From Faecalibacter bovis (GTDB lineage Bacteria > Bacteroidota > Bacteroidia > Flavobacteriales > Weeksellaceae), in contig NZ_CP072842.1 in the NCBI RefSeq assembly GCF_017948305.1, forward strand, positions 2,672,501-2,736,500: a stretch of DNA of 64,000 nt, given 5' to 3'. Under the pieces are notes generated by a model. It worked only from the letters and a program-made list of their open reading frames with translations. It had not been told where the DNA came from and did not search any database. Position 1 is the first letter of the stretch. Every line of letters begins with the position of its first letter. A program made the position numbers and the translations under genes. Below, piece after piece: positions 36,606-44,868 of the stretch.

Positions 36606-36926
36606 TAATTGTTATAAAAAACTTCAGTAAAATTAAATTATATTGAGAAAAATGAAATCATCCAAATCATAAAATTTACTATTAAATTGAAAAAAATATT
36701 TTTATTAAATTATATTAAACTTTTTAAACTCATTCATGTAAAACAAACAATTAATACATGTAATTTTTAATAATATCATAATGTAAATTATATCCTAAAC
36801 CGTAAAATCAAATCTAGAAAGTTTTTATTTTATGAAATATTCAGACCGAAAAATCCTGAATTATTCCGAAATAAATAAATTCTTGTTATTTTTAAGAACG
36901 TTATTAAACACTATAATCAGAATAAA
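36606..36926. other. AT-rich intergenic region
   Basis: 321 bases between divergent genes. No open frame of note, no strong hairpin and no clear TTG/TAnnTTTG pair. It presumably holds the two divergent promoters. Confidence 0.6.
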
Positions 36927-37382
36927 ATGAAAGCTAATATTGATCAAACATCAGAAATTATTAATTTATTAAAATCATTACCATTAGATAAACAGCCGGT
37001 TTGGGGAATTATGACGCCACAACACATGGTTGAACATTTAATAGTTTCGATGAAAATGTCAAACGGTGGTTTTATTATTCCGTGTCGCACACCCAAAGAA
37101 ATGATTCCGAAATATAAAGAAGTCGTTTTGAATCCAGATATTGAAATGGAAAGAGGGATAAAAGCTGGCGGAATGGAAGGTTTATTAGACTTACGTTATC
37201 CAACGATGGATGCTGCAATTGAAAAGCTACAAAGTGAAATAGAAAAATTTCACGAATATTTTCAGTCAAATCCAGGTATATTAATGATGAATCCTGTAGT
37301 TGATGAAATTGGTTATGAAGATTGGAAAATTTTTCACAATAAACACTTTACACATCATTTCAAGCAATTTGAATTGATTTAA
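36927..37382 (+). CDS. DUF1569/DinB-like protein
   Basis: 151 residues. Histidines at metal-binding positions of the DinB-like four-helix bundle are visible: GIMTPQHMVEHLIVSM near the N-terminus and FHNKHFTHHFKQFEL at the C-terminus. Such proteins are often called DUF1569 and have no settled function. Thiol-transfer and damage-induced roles are known for other DinB-fold proteins. About 60 nt upstream of the aldo/keto reductase in the same direction, so co-expression is plausible. Confidence 0.7.
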   Translation: MKANIDQTSEIINLLKSLPLDKQPVWGIMTPQHMVEHLIVSMKMSNGGFIIPCRTPKEMIPKYKEVVLNPDIEMERGIKAGGMEGLLDLRYPTMDAAIEKLQSEIEKFHEYFQSNPGILMMNPVVDEIGYEDWKIFHNKHFTHHFKQFELI

Positions 37383-37440
37383 ATATAATTGAAACATTTG
37401 TTTTACTAATCAACGTTAAATAAAAAGAGAAAATCTTATC

Positions 37441-38283
37441 ATGATAAAAAATTTTGTTTTAAATAATTCAAACGAAATCCCAGCAATAGGATTTGGAACT
37501 TGGCAAATTGATGAAGGAGAAAATGCCTATCAAGCTGTGAAAACAGCTTTGGAAAAAGGCTACACACATATTGATACTGCTGCAGTTTATGGGAATGAAG
37601 TGAGTGTTGGAAAAGCAATTAAAGACAGTGGAATTGCGCGCGAAAATCTTTTTGTTACAACAAAATTGTGGAACGATATGCGAGGATATGAAAATGCAAA
37701 AAAAGCATTTCAAATTTCGCTTGATAAATTAGGTTTAGAATACATTGACTTATATCTTTTGCATTGGCCTGCAAATGAAACTCAGTTTCCTGAGGATTGG
37801 CAAAAAATAAATGAAGAATCGTGGAAAGCCTTAGAAGATTTGCAAAAAGAAGGTAAAGTAAAAGCAATTGGTGTAAGTAATTTTATGGTCAATCATTTGG
37901 AAGCTTTACTAGAAAATGCAACTGTTGTTCCTGCAGTGAACCAAATTGAATTCCATCCTGGATTTACACAACCAGAAGTTGTAGAATTATGTAAGAATAA
38001 TAATATTTTAGTTCAAGCTTGGTCTCCGTTAGGTTCTGGAAGAATTCTACAAGACGAAACTTTAAAATTAATTGCTGAAAAGCATAATGTTTCGGTTGGA
38101 CAAGTTTGTATAAAATTTGCAATTCAGCAAGGCGTATTACCTCTACCAAAATCGGAAAACCCAACAAATATTGAAAATAATTTATTGGTTGATTTTGAAT
38201 TATCACAAGAAGAAATTGAACAATTATCTAATTTAGATGAAACTGGATTTTCTGGCTTGAATCCCGGAAATATTAATTTCTAA
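37441..38283 (+). CDS. Aldo/keto reductase
   Basis: 280 residues. The complete catalytic tetrad is present: Asp45 and Tyr50 in HIDTAAVYGNE, Lys75 in FVTTKLWN and His108 in LYLLHWPAN. The C-terminal LPLPKSENPTNIENN binds NADPH. Sequence type is that of bacterial 2,5-diketo-gluconate reductase-like enzymes (AKR5), which reduce assorted aldehydes and ketones. Follows the DUF1569 gene, ends in a terminator. Confidence 0.92.
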   Translation: MIKNFVLNNSNEIPAIGFGTWQIDEGENAYQAVKTALEKGYTHIDTAAVYGNEVSVGKAIKDSGIARENLFVTTKLWNDMRGYENAKKAFQISLDKLGLEYIDLYLLHWPANETQFPEDWQKINEESWKALEDLQKEGKVKAIGVSNFMVNHLEALLENATVVPAVNQIEFHPGFTQPEVVELCKNNNILVQAWSPLGSGRILQDETLKLIAEKHNVSVGQVCIKFAIQQGVLPLPKSENPTNIENNLLVDFELSQEEIEQLSNLDETGFSGLNPGNINF

Positions 38284-38292
38284 AAATATCTC

Positions 38293-38329
38293 TAAACGCT
38301 TCTTATTACTAAGAAGCGTTTAATTTTTA
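38293..38329 (+). terminator. Terminator after the aldo/keto reductase
   Basis: AAACGCTTCTT, 6-nt loop, AAGAAGCGTTT followed by T-rich sequence. Confidence 0.8.
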
Positions 38330-38441
38330 TAAACAAAACTTAACGTAATCTACTTGTTTATAAATACTTATTTTGAGTTATAATTGTTTAAATTCAATTT
38401 AATTTCATAATTTAGCCGAACCTAACCAATTAACTTACATT

Positions 38442-38849
38442 ATGAAAATTTTTAAATTCTTCATAGTAATCTCTTTTATGTTTACTATAATGGGTTGTAC
38501 AAGTGATGATGATAACTACACAAACAAATCTCATTTTAATCCACCAAATTGGATTCATGGAAAATGGAGCACATCACTACAAAATGATACATTGGAATTA
38601 AAATTTGATTATCACAACGTCTATATCACAAGTTCTGAAGAAACAAATTATAATGATATTATAAATACATCAAATTCTTCAGGGCAAATTCAGATGAGAG
38701 TTGAAGAAGAAGTTTCTGATAATTCATATTACTTCACAATTTCGTCTTCTACGACACGAGAGCAATTTATTTTTAAACGAGTATCTGACGCTAAACTTAT
38801 CTATTTACACAGAAATAATGAAATAGAATTGTACAGAAAATCATTTTAA
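38442..38849 (+). CDS. Lipoprotein of unknown function
   Basis: 135 residues. A signal peptide ends TIMGC at about residue 19, followed at once by TSDDDN. Acidic residues right after the lipidated cysteine resemble the lipoprotein export signal that sends Bacteroidota lipoproteins to the cell surface. The body (WIHGKWSTSLQNDTLELKFD, SDAKLIYLHRNNEIELY) looks like a small lipocalin-type beta barrel. No family name can be given. An acceptable promoter (TTG, 21 nt, TAATTTAG) lies 30-60 nt before the start. Confidence 0.65.
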   Translation: MKIFKFFIVISFMFTIMGCTSDDDNYTNKSHFNPPNWIHGKWSTSLQNDTLELKFDYHNVYITSSEETNYNDIINTSNSSGQIQMRVEEEVSDNSYYFTISSSTTREQFIFKRVSDAKLIYLHRNNEIELYRKSF

Positions 38850-38924
38850 TAAAAGATTTTTAAAAAAATCTTTTATATATATATTGATTTTTAACTACAT
38901 TAGCCTAAATAAATTAACTCTATT

Positions 38925-40241
38925 ATGAATAAAAAATTACTTTCGTTACTTACGGTAGCTTTCGCTTCGTTTGCATTTGGACAATATGAAACACAAAATA
39001 TTAATGTTCCTTTACAGTACGCAGCTCCACAAGTTATTTCTATTGTAGATGCTAATACATTATGGTCTACAGTACGTGATGGTTCTGGAAATGGAACTTA
39101 CCCTCGTTTTGCAACTGTTACTACTAATGGTGGTCAAACTTGGGCTTCAAAAGCAATATCAGCTCCATCAAATGCTTTAATTTCAGATATCCACGGTGTA
39201 GATGGTCAAAATGCTTTCGTTGTTACAGCTCCAGCTTCTGGTAGTGGTGCAGCAAACGGTTTATACAAAACTACAAATGGAGGTACAAACTGGTCTAAAA
39301 TTACAGGAGTTTTCGGAAATGCATCTTTTGGTAACATCGTTCATTTCTTTAACGCTCAAACAGGATTAGTTATTGGAGATCCAGTTAATAATAAATACGA
39401 AATGTATAAAACGACTGATGGTGGTAACACTTGGTCTGTATTATCTACTGCTCCAACTCCTTTAATCGCTGACGAATACGGTTATGTTGGTGGTAAAATT
39501 GGTTTCGGAAATAGCTTATGGTTAACTTCTAATACAGGTCGTATTTTACATACAACAGATTTTGGAGCAACATGGAATTCTTACGTAGGTGGTCCAGTTG
39601 ATGATTTCTCAGGAGAAAATTCTAATGCTTCTATGTCATTCTCAAGTGAATCTTACGGTTTATTAGTAGATAACATTGGTTTCTTATGGTTTACAGAAGA
39701 CGCAGGTGCTAACTGGGATATTAAAGAAACTACAGGATACTACAACGGTGATATTAAATACATTCCTGGATCTAATGCAAATTATATTACAACAGGTATT
39801 AGTACAACTTCACCTTTAGGAATTGGATCTTCTTACACTAACGATGGTGGTAATACATGGGTTTCTATCGATGCTGATGATCAAAGAGGTCAAATTGCTG
39901 CTTATGATTGTAGTAATATTTGGGTTGGACAATTTACATCTGACGCAGCAGGTACAGGTGGTATATTAAAATTAGCAGAACCAGTTCCTGGATGTTCTTT
40001 AAGTACAACTGAAACAAATGTTGTTAAAGCAGAATTAAAAGCGGTTGTTTCTAACGGAGTTTTAAACATCGTAACTAACAAAGACATCAAAGATGTTGTA
40101 GTTGGTGATATGTCTGCAAAATCAATTTTAACTTCAACTAAAAAAGAAGTTAATGTTTCTCAATTAAAATCAGGAGTTTACTACGCTCGTGTAGCTTACG
40201 CTGATGGTTCTTTAGGAACAGTTAAATTTGTAGTTAAATAA
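38925..40241 (+). CDS. T9SS-secreted YCF48/BNR-type beta-propeller protein
   Basis: 438 residues. The signal peptide ends SFAFGQ. At least five BNR/YCF48-like blade motifs are visible: YKTTNGGTNWSKI, YKTTDGGNTWSVL, HTTDFGATWNSY, FTEDAGANWDI and YTNDGGNTWVSI, spaced about 45-60 residues. The last about 75 residues (VLNIVTNKDIKDVVVGDMS, SQLKSGVYYARVAYADGS, VKFVVK) form a type A C-terminal sorting domain, so the protein leaves through the type IX system. The role may be adhesion or glycan binding, which is inference. Terminator follows. Confidence 0.85.
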   Translation: MNKKLLSLLTVAFASFAFGQYETQNINVPLQYAAPQVISIVDANTLWSTVRDGSGNGTYPRFATVTTNGGQTWASKAISAPSNALISDIHGVDGQNAFVVTAPASGSGAANGLYKTTNGGTNWSKITGVFGNASFGNIVHFFNAQTGLVIGDPVNNKYEMYKTTDGGNTWSVLSTAPTPLIADEYGYVGGKIGFGNSLWLTSNTGRILHTTDFGATWNSYVGGPVDDFSGENSNASMSFSSESYGLLVDNIGFLWFTEDAGANWDIKETTGYYNGDIKYIPGSNANYITTGISTTSPLGIGSSYTNDGGNTWVSIDADDQRGQIAAYDCSNIWVGQFTSDAAGTGGILKLAEPVPGCSLSTTETNVVKAELKAVVSNGVLNIVTNKDIKDVVVGDMSAKSILTSTKKEVNVSQLKSGVYYARVAYADGSLGTVKFVVK

Positions 40242-40262
40242 TTCAAATTTATTTAATATATA

Positions 40263-40292
40263 AAAAGGACAAAGTGAAAACTTTGTCCTTTT
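40263..40292 (+). terminator. Terminator after the beta-propeller gene
   Basis: AAAAGGACAAAG, 6-nt loop, CTTTGTCCTTTT. Confidence 0.9.
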
Positions 40293-40322
40293 CTTTTTTA
40301 CTTTTGTTCAAATTTTATCATT

Positions 40323-41096
40323 TTGGAATTTGACCTTATTCTTCTACTCTGCTCCGTTGCTTTTTTTGCCGGATTTGTAGATTCTATAGTTGGCGGTGGC
40401 GGATTAATCCAAACACCTTTATCACTCGCATTATTACCTCATTATCCAGTAGCTACCATAATTGGTTCCTTAAAAATTCCTGCGTTTACAGGTACTGCAA
40501 TAGCAACTTCTCAATACTTAAAAAAAATAAAGATTCAATGGAAACTCTTTGCAATTATGGCAATTGTAGCTTTCGTTGCAGCCTTTTTAGGTTCAAGATT
40601 ATTATTGTTAGTGGATAATGATTTTATGAAACCCTTGCTTTTTGTGGTATTAATTGCACTTTTTATCTACACTATTTTCAAGAAAGATTTTGGTCAAGCC
40701 AAAGCTGGTAAAATCGAAAAGAAGGAAAGTATTATTAAAGGTATTTTGATTGCATTTGTGATTGGAATGTATGATGGATTTATTGGACCTGCAACCGGAA
40801 CTTTTTTTATAGTTGCTTTCGTAACTTTAATCCGAATGGATTTTCTACAAGCATCTGCTACAGCCAAACTTGTAAATCTTGCTACAAATTTTGGTTCGAT
40901 ATGTTTATTTTTAATTTCAGGTAAAATAATTTGGGCGATTGCAATTCCGATGGCAATTTCTAATGGAATTGGTGGATTTTTAGGTGCTAAATTTGCAATC
41001 GCAAAAGGAAATACGTTTATTCGTTATATATTTATCTTTGTAATATTATTATCAATTTGTCGATTTGGTTATGAAATCTTTAGCTCTAAAATATAG
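40323..41096 (+). CDS. Sulfite exporter TauE/SafE-family (TSUP) permease
   Basis: 257 residues, about eight transmembrane helices. The family hallmark GFVDSIVGGGGLIQTPLSL is in the first helices, and its repeat GMYDGFIGPATGTFFIV opens the second half. TSUP proteins move sulfite, taurine-derived or other organic anions. The start is TTG: a -7-like TACTTTTG at 40299-40306 lies only 16 nt upstream, leaving no room for an earlier start. The 3' end overlaps the next gene by 26 nt. Confidence 0.88.
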   Translation: MEFDLILLLCSVAFFAGFVDSIVGGGGLIQTPLSLALLPHYPVATIIGSLKIPAFTGTAIATSQYLKKIKIQWKLFAIMAIVAFVAAFLGSRLLLLVDNDFMKPLLFVVLIALFIYTIFKKDFGQAKAGKIEKKESIIKGILIAFVIGMYDGFIGPATGTFFIVAFVTLIRMDFLQASATAKLVNLATNFGSICLFLISGKIIWAIAIPMAISNGIGGFLGAKFAIAKGNTFIRYIFIFVILLSICRFGYEIFSSKI

Positions 41097-41862
41097 TTTA
41101 ATTCTTACGTTAATTTCGTTCCAATTCGTCCAAGCACAATATAAAATAACTGATTCTATTTTTTTCGAAACGGCAAATATTTCGAAAATCACATCAAATG
41201 CTTTGGGCGATATTCATCTAATTTTAAATGAAAAAGAATTAATAAAAATCAAAAAGGATAAATCGATTAAAAGTTATCCTTTAAATAAAATTGTAACCAA
41301 AATTGACTCCAACCTTAGTTTAAAAACGTTCTTGGTTTATAACTATCAAGAATTACAAATATTAGATGACAATCTAAATCCGATTCAGGATCGTATTAAT
41401 TTAAACAAATACAATATTTTCCCTTCCGCAATCTCTGTATCAGATAGTCAAACGTTGTGGTATTTTGATCCAATCGAACTCCGTTTAATTCAGTGGAATT
41501 ATCAATTAAAATCGATGATAAATAAATCAAATATGTTATTCTTCAAAGAAGGTGACACAACTATTGAAGAAATTTATCAAACCAAAAATAGAATCTTTCT
41601 TAAAAGTCAAAATTGGATTTATGAATTTGATTTTTTTGGTAACTCAAAGAATACTATTCTATTAAACACACACGAAAAATATTGTTTTTCAAGAGATTAT
41701 ATTCATCTTTTAGATGATAATAGCTTAACAACTATCAATTTGGTAAACCATGAGATTTCGACCGTTGATAATTTTTTTAATGTAAAAGATTTTACTATGA
41801 GCGACGATCAACTTTTTGTGATAAAGAATAAGGGGTTGTATATTTACACCCGAATAAATTAA
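41071..41862 (+). CDS. Secreted protein of unknown function, possible beta-propeller
   Basis: 263 residues from ATG 41071 with a signal peptide ending QFVQAQ. The rest alternates short beta-strands (NALGDIHLILNEKELIKIKKD, QTLWYFDPIELRLIQWNYQ, RDYIHLLDDNSLTTINLVN), suggesting a WD40- or YVTN-like propeller. No family recognised. It overlaps the TSUP gene by 26 nt in another frame and is 7 nt before the deoxynucleoside kinase gene, so all three are probably one operon. The link to nucleotide metabolism is unexplained. Confidence 0.7.
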   Translation: MKSLALKYSLILTLISFQFVQAQYKITDSIFFETANISKITSNALGDIHLILNEKELIKIKKDKSIKSYPLNKIVTKIDSNLSLKTFLVYNYQELQILDDNLNPIQDRINLNKYNIFPSAISVSDSQTLWYFDPIELRLIQWNYQLKSMINKSNMLFFKEGDTTIEEIYQTKNRIFLKSQNWIYEFDFFGNSKNTILLNTHEKYCFSRDYIHLLDDNSLTTINLVNHEISTVDNFFNVKDFTMSDDQLFVIKNKGLYIYTRIN

Positions 41863-41869
41863 TAGAAAA

Positions 41870-42490
41870 ATGCATATCGCCATCGCCGGAAATATTGGAG
41901 CAGGTAAAACTACTCTTACAAATCTTTTAGCTAAGCAATATAATTGGACACCCCAATTTGAAGATGTTGAACACAACCCTTATCTTGATGATTTCTACAA
42001 TGATATGGAAAAATGGGCTTTTAACTTACAGATTTATTTCTTAGGTAGCCGTTTTAATCAAGTAAAAGAAATTAGAGAAAGTGGTAAAGACATTATTCAG
42101 GATCGTACGATTTACGAAGATGCACACATTTTCGCAAGTAACTTGAACGATATGGGATTGTTGTCAACTCGTGACTATAACAATTATTTACGTGTTTTTA
42201 ATTTGATGACTTCATTCGTTGAAGCGCCAGATTTATTAATTTATTTAAAGGCATCTATTCCAACTTTGGTAAAACAAATCCAAAAACGTGGACGTGATTA
42301 TGAAAACTCTATCAGTATTGATTATTTAAGCAGATTAAATGAAAAATATGATAAATGGACTTCTAACTATACAGAAGGAAAAATCTTAATTATAGATGTT
42401 GATGATTTAGATTTCGTTGAAAATAAAGAAGATTTAGGCTATATTTTTAACAGAATTGATGCAGAAATAAACGGATTATTTAAAGGCTAA
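41870..42490 (+). CDS. Deoxynucleoside kinase (dCK/dGK family)
   Basis: 206 residues. P-loop GNIGAGKTT at residues 7-15, the substrate-site DRT at 78-80 (IIQDRTIYED), and a lid-type arginine region KQIQKRGRDYE. It phosphorylates deoxynucleosides (deoxyadenosine, deoxyguanosine or deoxycytidine, specificity not readable) for salvage in the cytoplasm. Third gene of the TSUP-led unit, followed by a terminator. Confidence 0.92.
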   Translation: MHIAIAGNIGAGKTTLTNLLAKQYNWTPQFEDVEHNPYLDDFYNDMEKWAFNLQIYFLGSRFNQVKEIRESGKDIIQDRTIYEDAHIFASNLNDMGLLSTRDYNNYLRVFNLMTSFVEAPDLLIYLKASIPTLVKQIQKRGRDYENSISIDYLSRLNEKYDKWTSNYTEGKILIIDVDDLDFVENKEDLGYIFNRIDAEINGLFKG

Positions 42491-42520
42491 AAAATTACAT
42501 TTATTATCATACCTTTGACA

Positions 42521-42550
42521 GCTTGCTTCTTCGGAAGCAAGCTTTTTTTT
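42521..42550 (+). terminator. Terminator after the deoxynucleoside kinase
   Basis: GCTTGCTTC, TTCG tetraloop, GAAGCAAGC, then eight T. Confidence 0.93.
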
Positions 42551-42585
42551 GGGAAACTATTTAACTATTTATATACTATATTATT

Positions 42586-43557
42586 ATGCAGAATAAAGAC
42601 CTTTTAAAAGGCGTATTATTCGTGGGATTAGGAGCAAGTTTTTACGGCATGCTCGCTACTTTCGTGAAATTAGCCTACGGTGAAGGATATTCAACAGCAG
42701 AAGTCACAGCATCTCAATTTATTTTAGGTATTTTAATTTTATTGGTAATCAACGGAATAATGTACATTAATGGAAAAAACAATGTACCATTCCAAGGTAA
42801 CGATAGAATTAAACTATTAATAGCTGGTAGCTCGTTAGGATTAACGAGTCTGTTTTACTACATCGCTGTACAATACATTAATGTTTCAATTGCAATTGTA
42901 TTATTGATGCAAACGGTTTGGATTAGTATTTTGGTTGAAACCATAATTACTAAAACATTTCCGTCGTCAAAAAAATTAATTGCTATGGTAATTGTTTTGG
43001 TCGGAACAGCTATGGCAACTAATCTTATTGGACAAGATGTTGATTTGGATTGGAAAGGAATTTTCTGGGGATTTTTAGCCGCATGTTCATTCACAACAAC
43101 CATGTTTACAGCGAACGGAATTGCAAACTATTTACCACCTTACAAAAAAACGTTGTATATGGTTTTAGGAGGTGGAGTTTTGGTTACAATATTTTGTTTT
43201 TTCACACAATTAGGTCCTCATTATCTTCCAGAATTTATGAATTATAAAGCAATTTTAGGAGATGATTTTATTGTTGACAAATCGTTCGATTTTTCAATAT
43301 TCTTTAAATGGGGATTTGCACTTGCTTTATTTGGAACAGTCTTACCTCCTATTTTATTAAATTTAGGTTTCCCAAAAACTGGATTAGGATTAGGAAGTAT
43401 TATATCTTCGGTAGAACTTCCAGTTTCTGTAATGATGGCATTTATTTTATTAAGTGAACAAGTTTTATTTATACAATGGGCTGGAATTATTTTAATTCTG
43501 ACTGCTATTATTTACATGAATTTTGATCAAGTATTTAAAAGAAAAGAAATACAATAA
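42586..43557 (+). CDS. DMT-superfamily EamA-type transporter
   Basis: 323 residues with about ten transmembrane helices and two EamA repeats. Repeat one covers FVGLGASFYGMLATFVKLAY to VIVLVGTAMATNL. Repeat two begins with GIFWGFLAACSFTTTMFTANG and ends LFIQWAGIILILTAIIYMNF. Such proteins export amino acids, metabolites or drugs. The substrate cannot be read. Stands alone between two terminators. Confidence 0.88.
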   Translation: MQNKDLLKGVLFVGLGASFYGMLATFVKLAYGEGYSTAEVTASQFILGILILLVINGIMYINGKNNVPFQGNDRIKLLIAGSSLGLTSLFYYIAVQYINVSIAIVLLMQTVWISILVETIITKTFPSSKKLIAMVIVLVGTAMATNLIGQDVDLDWKGIFWGFLAACSFTTTMFTANGIANYLPPYKKTLYMVLGGGVLVTIFCFFTQLGPHYLPEFMNYKAILGDDFIVDKSFDFSIFFKWGFALALFGTVLPPILLNLGFPKTGLGLGSIISSVELPVSVMMAFILLSEQVLFIQWAGIILILTAIIYMNFDQVFKRKEIQ

Positions 43558-43560
43558 ATA

Positions 43561-43591
43561 AAAAAAGCCTCGCAATCGCGAGGCTTTTTTT
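43561..43591. terminator. Bidirectional terminator
   Basis: AAAAAAGCCTCGC pairs with GCGAGGCTTTTTT between convergent genes. Confidence 0.92.
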
Positions 43592-44384
43592 ATGCTACAT
43601 TATTAATATATTCTTTTTCTAAAATTCCGTCTACCACTTTGTCTACTTCTTCTATATTTTGTTTTAAATAAATTGTATCCTCAATCTCATCTAACTCATA
43701 AAACTTTACATTTTTCTTCACTTCATTAAGTTTTGTATAAAATCTTCTCAATTCTTTTTTATTGTAATTAGAATCATTTTTCACATAAATCACGTGGATA
43801 TTAGATTGAATTAATTGTGCAACTTCCAATACATGATGTCTGTTTCGGCTAATATCAATGCTATAAAAGATAGATTTAATATATTCGTTTTTCGCAATAG
43901 GCTCTTTCACTAACCAATCTTCAGTTACTGGTGAACTAGCAATTGGGATTAAGTTTGAAACACGTTTAGGAAAAATAGTTGTCATTTCCCAAGAAATTCC
44001 GCCACCTAAATCGGCACCAATTACTGCGAATAATTCTTCAATTTCTAACTCGAATAAAGTTAACCAAAACAATACAGCAACATCTCTACCTGTAATTTTA
44101 TCGAATGGTAAATGGTCATATTTAATTTCTTTGGCAACTTCATTTCCAGGAATATCAATACAAATTACTGTATATTCAGCCAAATCAATCGCTTTGTTTT
44201 GCCCAATTACTCCATCCCAATGAAACATACAATCCGAATCACCGTTTAACGAGTGATTGATCAAAATTACAGGTGCCGTTCCGATTGGTAAACCATACTG
44301 ACGATAAGTTACCGATACATTATTTACAATTGTATTATCCTCTAATGGCCATACTGGGATTGTGATCTGATTTAATGTTTGCAT
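43590..44384 (-). CDS. Alpha/beta-hydrolase-fold protein related to homoserine acetyltransferase, degenerate active site
   Basis: 264 residues. The overall pattern matches the MetX-like hydrolases: VTYRQYGLPIGTAPVILINH near residue 25, ICIDIPGNE, and the nucleophile elbow region FAVIGADLGGGISWEM. The elbow reads G-A-D-L-G-G, so Asp replaces the Ser of GxSxGG, and the GHD segment carrying the catalytic His of MetX is not seen near the C-terminus. It may be a pseudo-enzyme or use Asp as nucleophile. The stop of a 13-codon ORF overlaps its start as TAATG. A promoter, a 19-codon ORF and a terminator precede it, so expression is likely controlled by attenuation. Confidence 0.65.
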   Translation of the reverse strand: MQTLNQITIPVWPLEDNTIVNNVSVTYRQYGLPIGTAPVILINHSLNGDSDCMFHWDGVIGQNKAIDLAEYTVICIDIPGNEVAKEIKYDHLPFDKITGRDVAVLFWLTLFELEIEELFAVIGADLGGGISWEMTTIFPKRVSNLIPIASSPVTEDWLVKEPIAKNEYIKSIFYSIDISRNRHHVLEVAQLIQSNIHVIYVKNDSNYNKKELRRFYTKLNEVKKNVKFYELDEIEDTIYLKQNIEEVDKVVDGILEKEYINNVA

Positions 44385-44425
44385 TATTTTAATTTTAAGG
44401 TTGTTTCACTTTGATTTTTATTCAT
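44384..44425 (-). CDS. Tiny ORF coupled to the alpha/beta-hydrolase gene
   Basis: MNKNQSETTLKLK, 13 residues. Its ATG directly follows the T-run of the attenuator, and its TAA overlaps the next ATG by one base (TAATG). It may help load ribosomes on the main gene only when the terminator is read through. It could equally be chance. Confidence 0.35.
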   Translation of the reverse strand: MNKNQSETTLKLK

Positions 44426-44459
44426 AAAAAATCCCCGTTAGATAAACTCTGACGGGGAT
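44426..44459 (-). terminator. Leader terminator (attenuator) before the alpha/beta-hydrolase gene
   Basis: On the minus strand ATCCCCGT, AGA/TCT inner pairs, ACGGGGAT and then TTTTTT. It lies between the promoter and the gene, 42 nt ahead of the start codon, so it must end most transcripts unless overridden. The segment ATATCC at its 5' side (44456-44461) is complementary to GGATAT inside the leader ORF (44503-44508), a possible antiterminator pairing. Confidence 0.75.
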
Positions 44460-44489
44460 ATAAAATATCATAAAAAATAAATTTCAAAT

Positions 44490-44549
44490 TTATATATATG
44501 AGATATCCACGCCTGGATTAATAATCCACACCTGCTTACAAATTGTCAT
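44490..44549 (-). CDS. Candidate leader peptide, 19 residues
   Basis: MTICKQVWIINPGVDISYI between the promoter and the attenuator. The ATG is about 35-40 nt after the predicted transcription start. The codons for TGGATTATTAATCCA form a perfect hairpin, and GTGGATATC can pair with the 5' side of the terminator. These are features of ribosome-controlled attenuation, but no run of one amino acid marks a regulating codon. Coding has not been shown. Confidence 0.45.
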   Translation of the reverse strand: MTICKQVWIINPGVDISYI

Positions 44550-44590
44550 ATATAACGAATTAAATTTCACTTTTTCTATACTTTCTTTTT

Positions 44591-44622
44591 CAAATGTAGG
44601 TATAATATTTTTAAAAGTTCAA
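44591..44622 (-). promoter_or_regulatory. Promoter of the attenuated leader
   Basis: On the minus strand TTG (44620-44622), 21 nt, TACATTTG (44591-44598). It gives a leader of about 200 nt before the alpha/beta-hydrolase start. Bases 44623-44811 hold nothing recognisable. Confidence 0.7.
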
Positions 44623-44811
44623 GCAAATTCGGTTTTTAAACGAATTTTTAACATTAAAAATCAAGAAAATATACCTTTTTTAAACTTTTTTATCCTTTAA
44701 AATTGAACTTATTCAGAACAATATTCTTTGATCAATCCTATATCAATAGAAATTATTTCTAAATACTTCAAAAAAATAGAACAATATATGTTAATTAGAT
44801 TTCTTAAAATT

Positions 44812-44848
44812 TTAAACAAAAAAATGCTGATTGTAACAATCAGCATTT
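44812..44848 (-). terminator. Terminator after the carbamoyltransferase
   Basis: On the minus strand AAATGCTGATTG, TTA loop, CAATCAGCATTT followed by eight T in total. Confidence 0.9.
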
Positions 44849-44868
44849 ATATCATTTATCAAAATTGA

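Noticed and set aside
44400-44600. SAM-I or other known riboswitch before the MetX-like gene
   Set aside because: No SAM-I core consensus could be found. The region is better explained by a leader ORF and terminator, with the mechanism left open.
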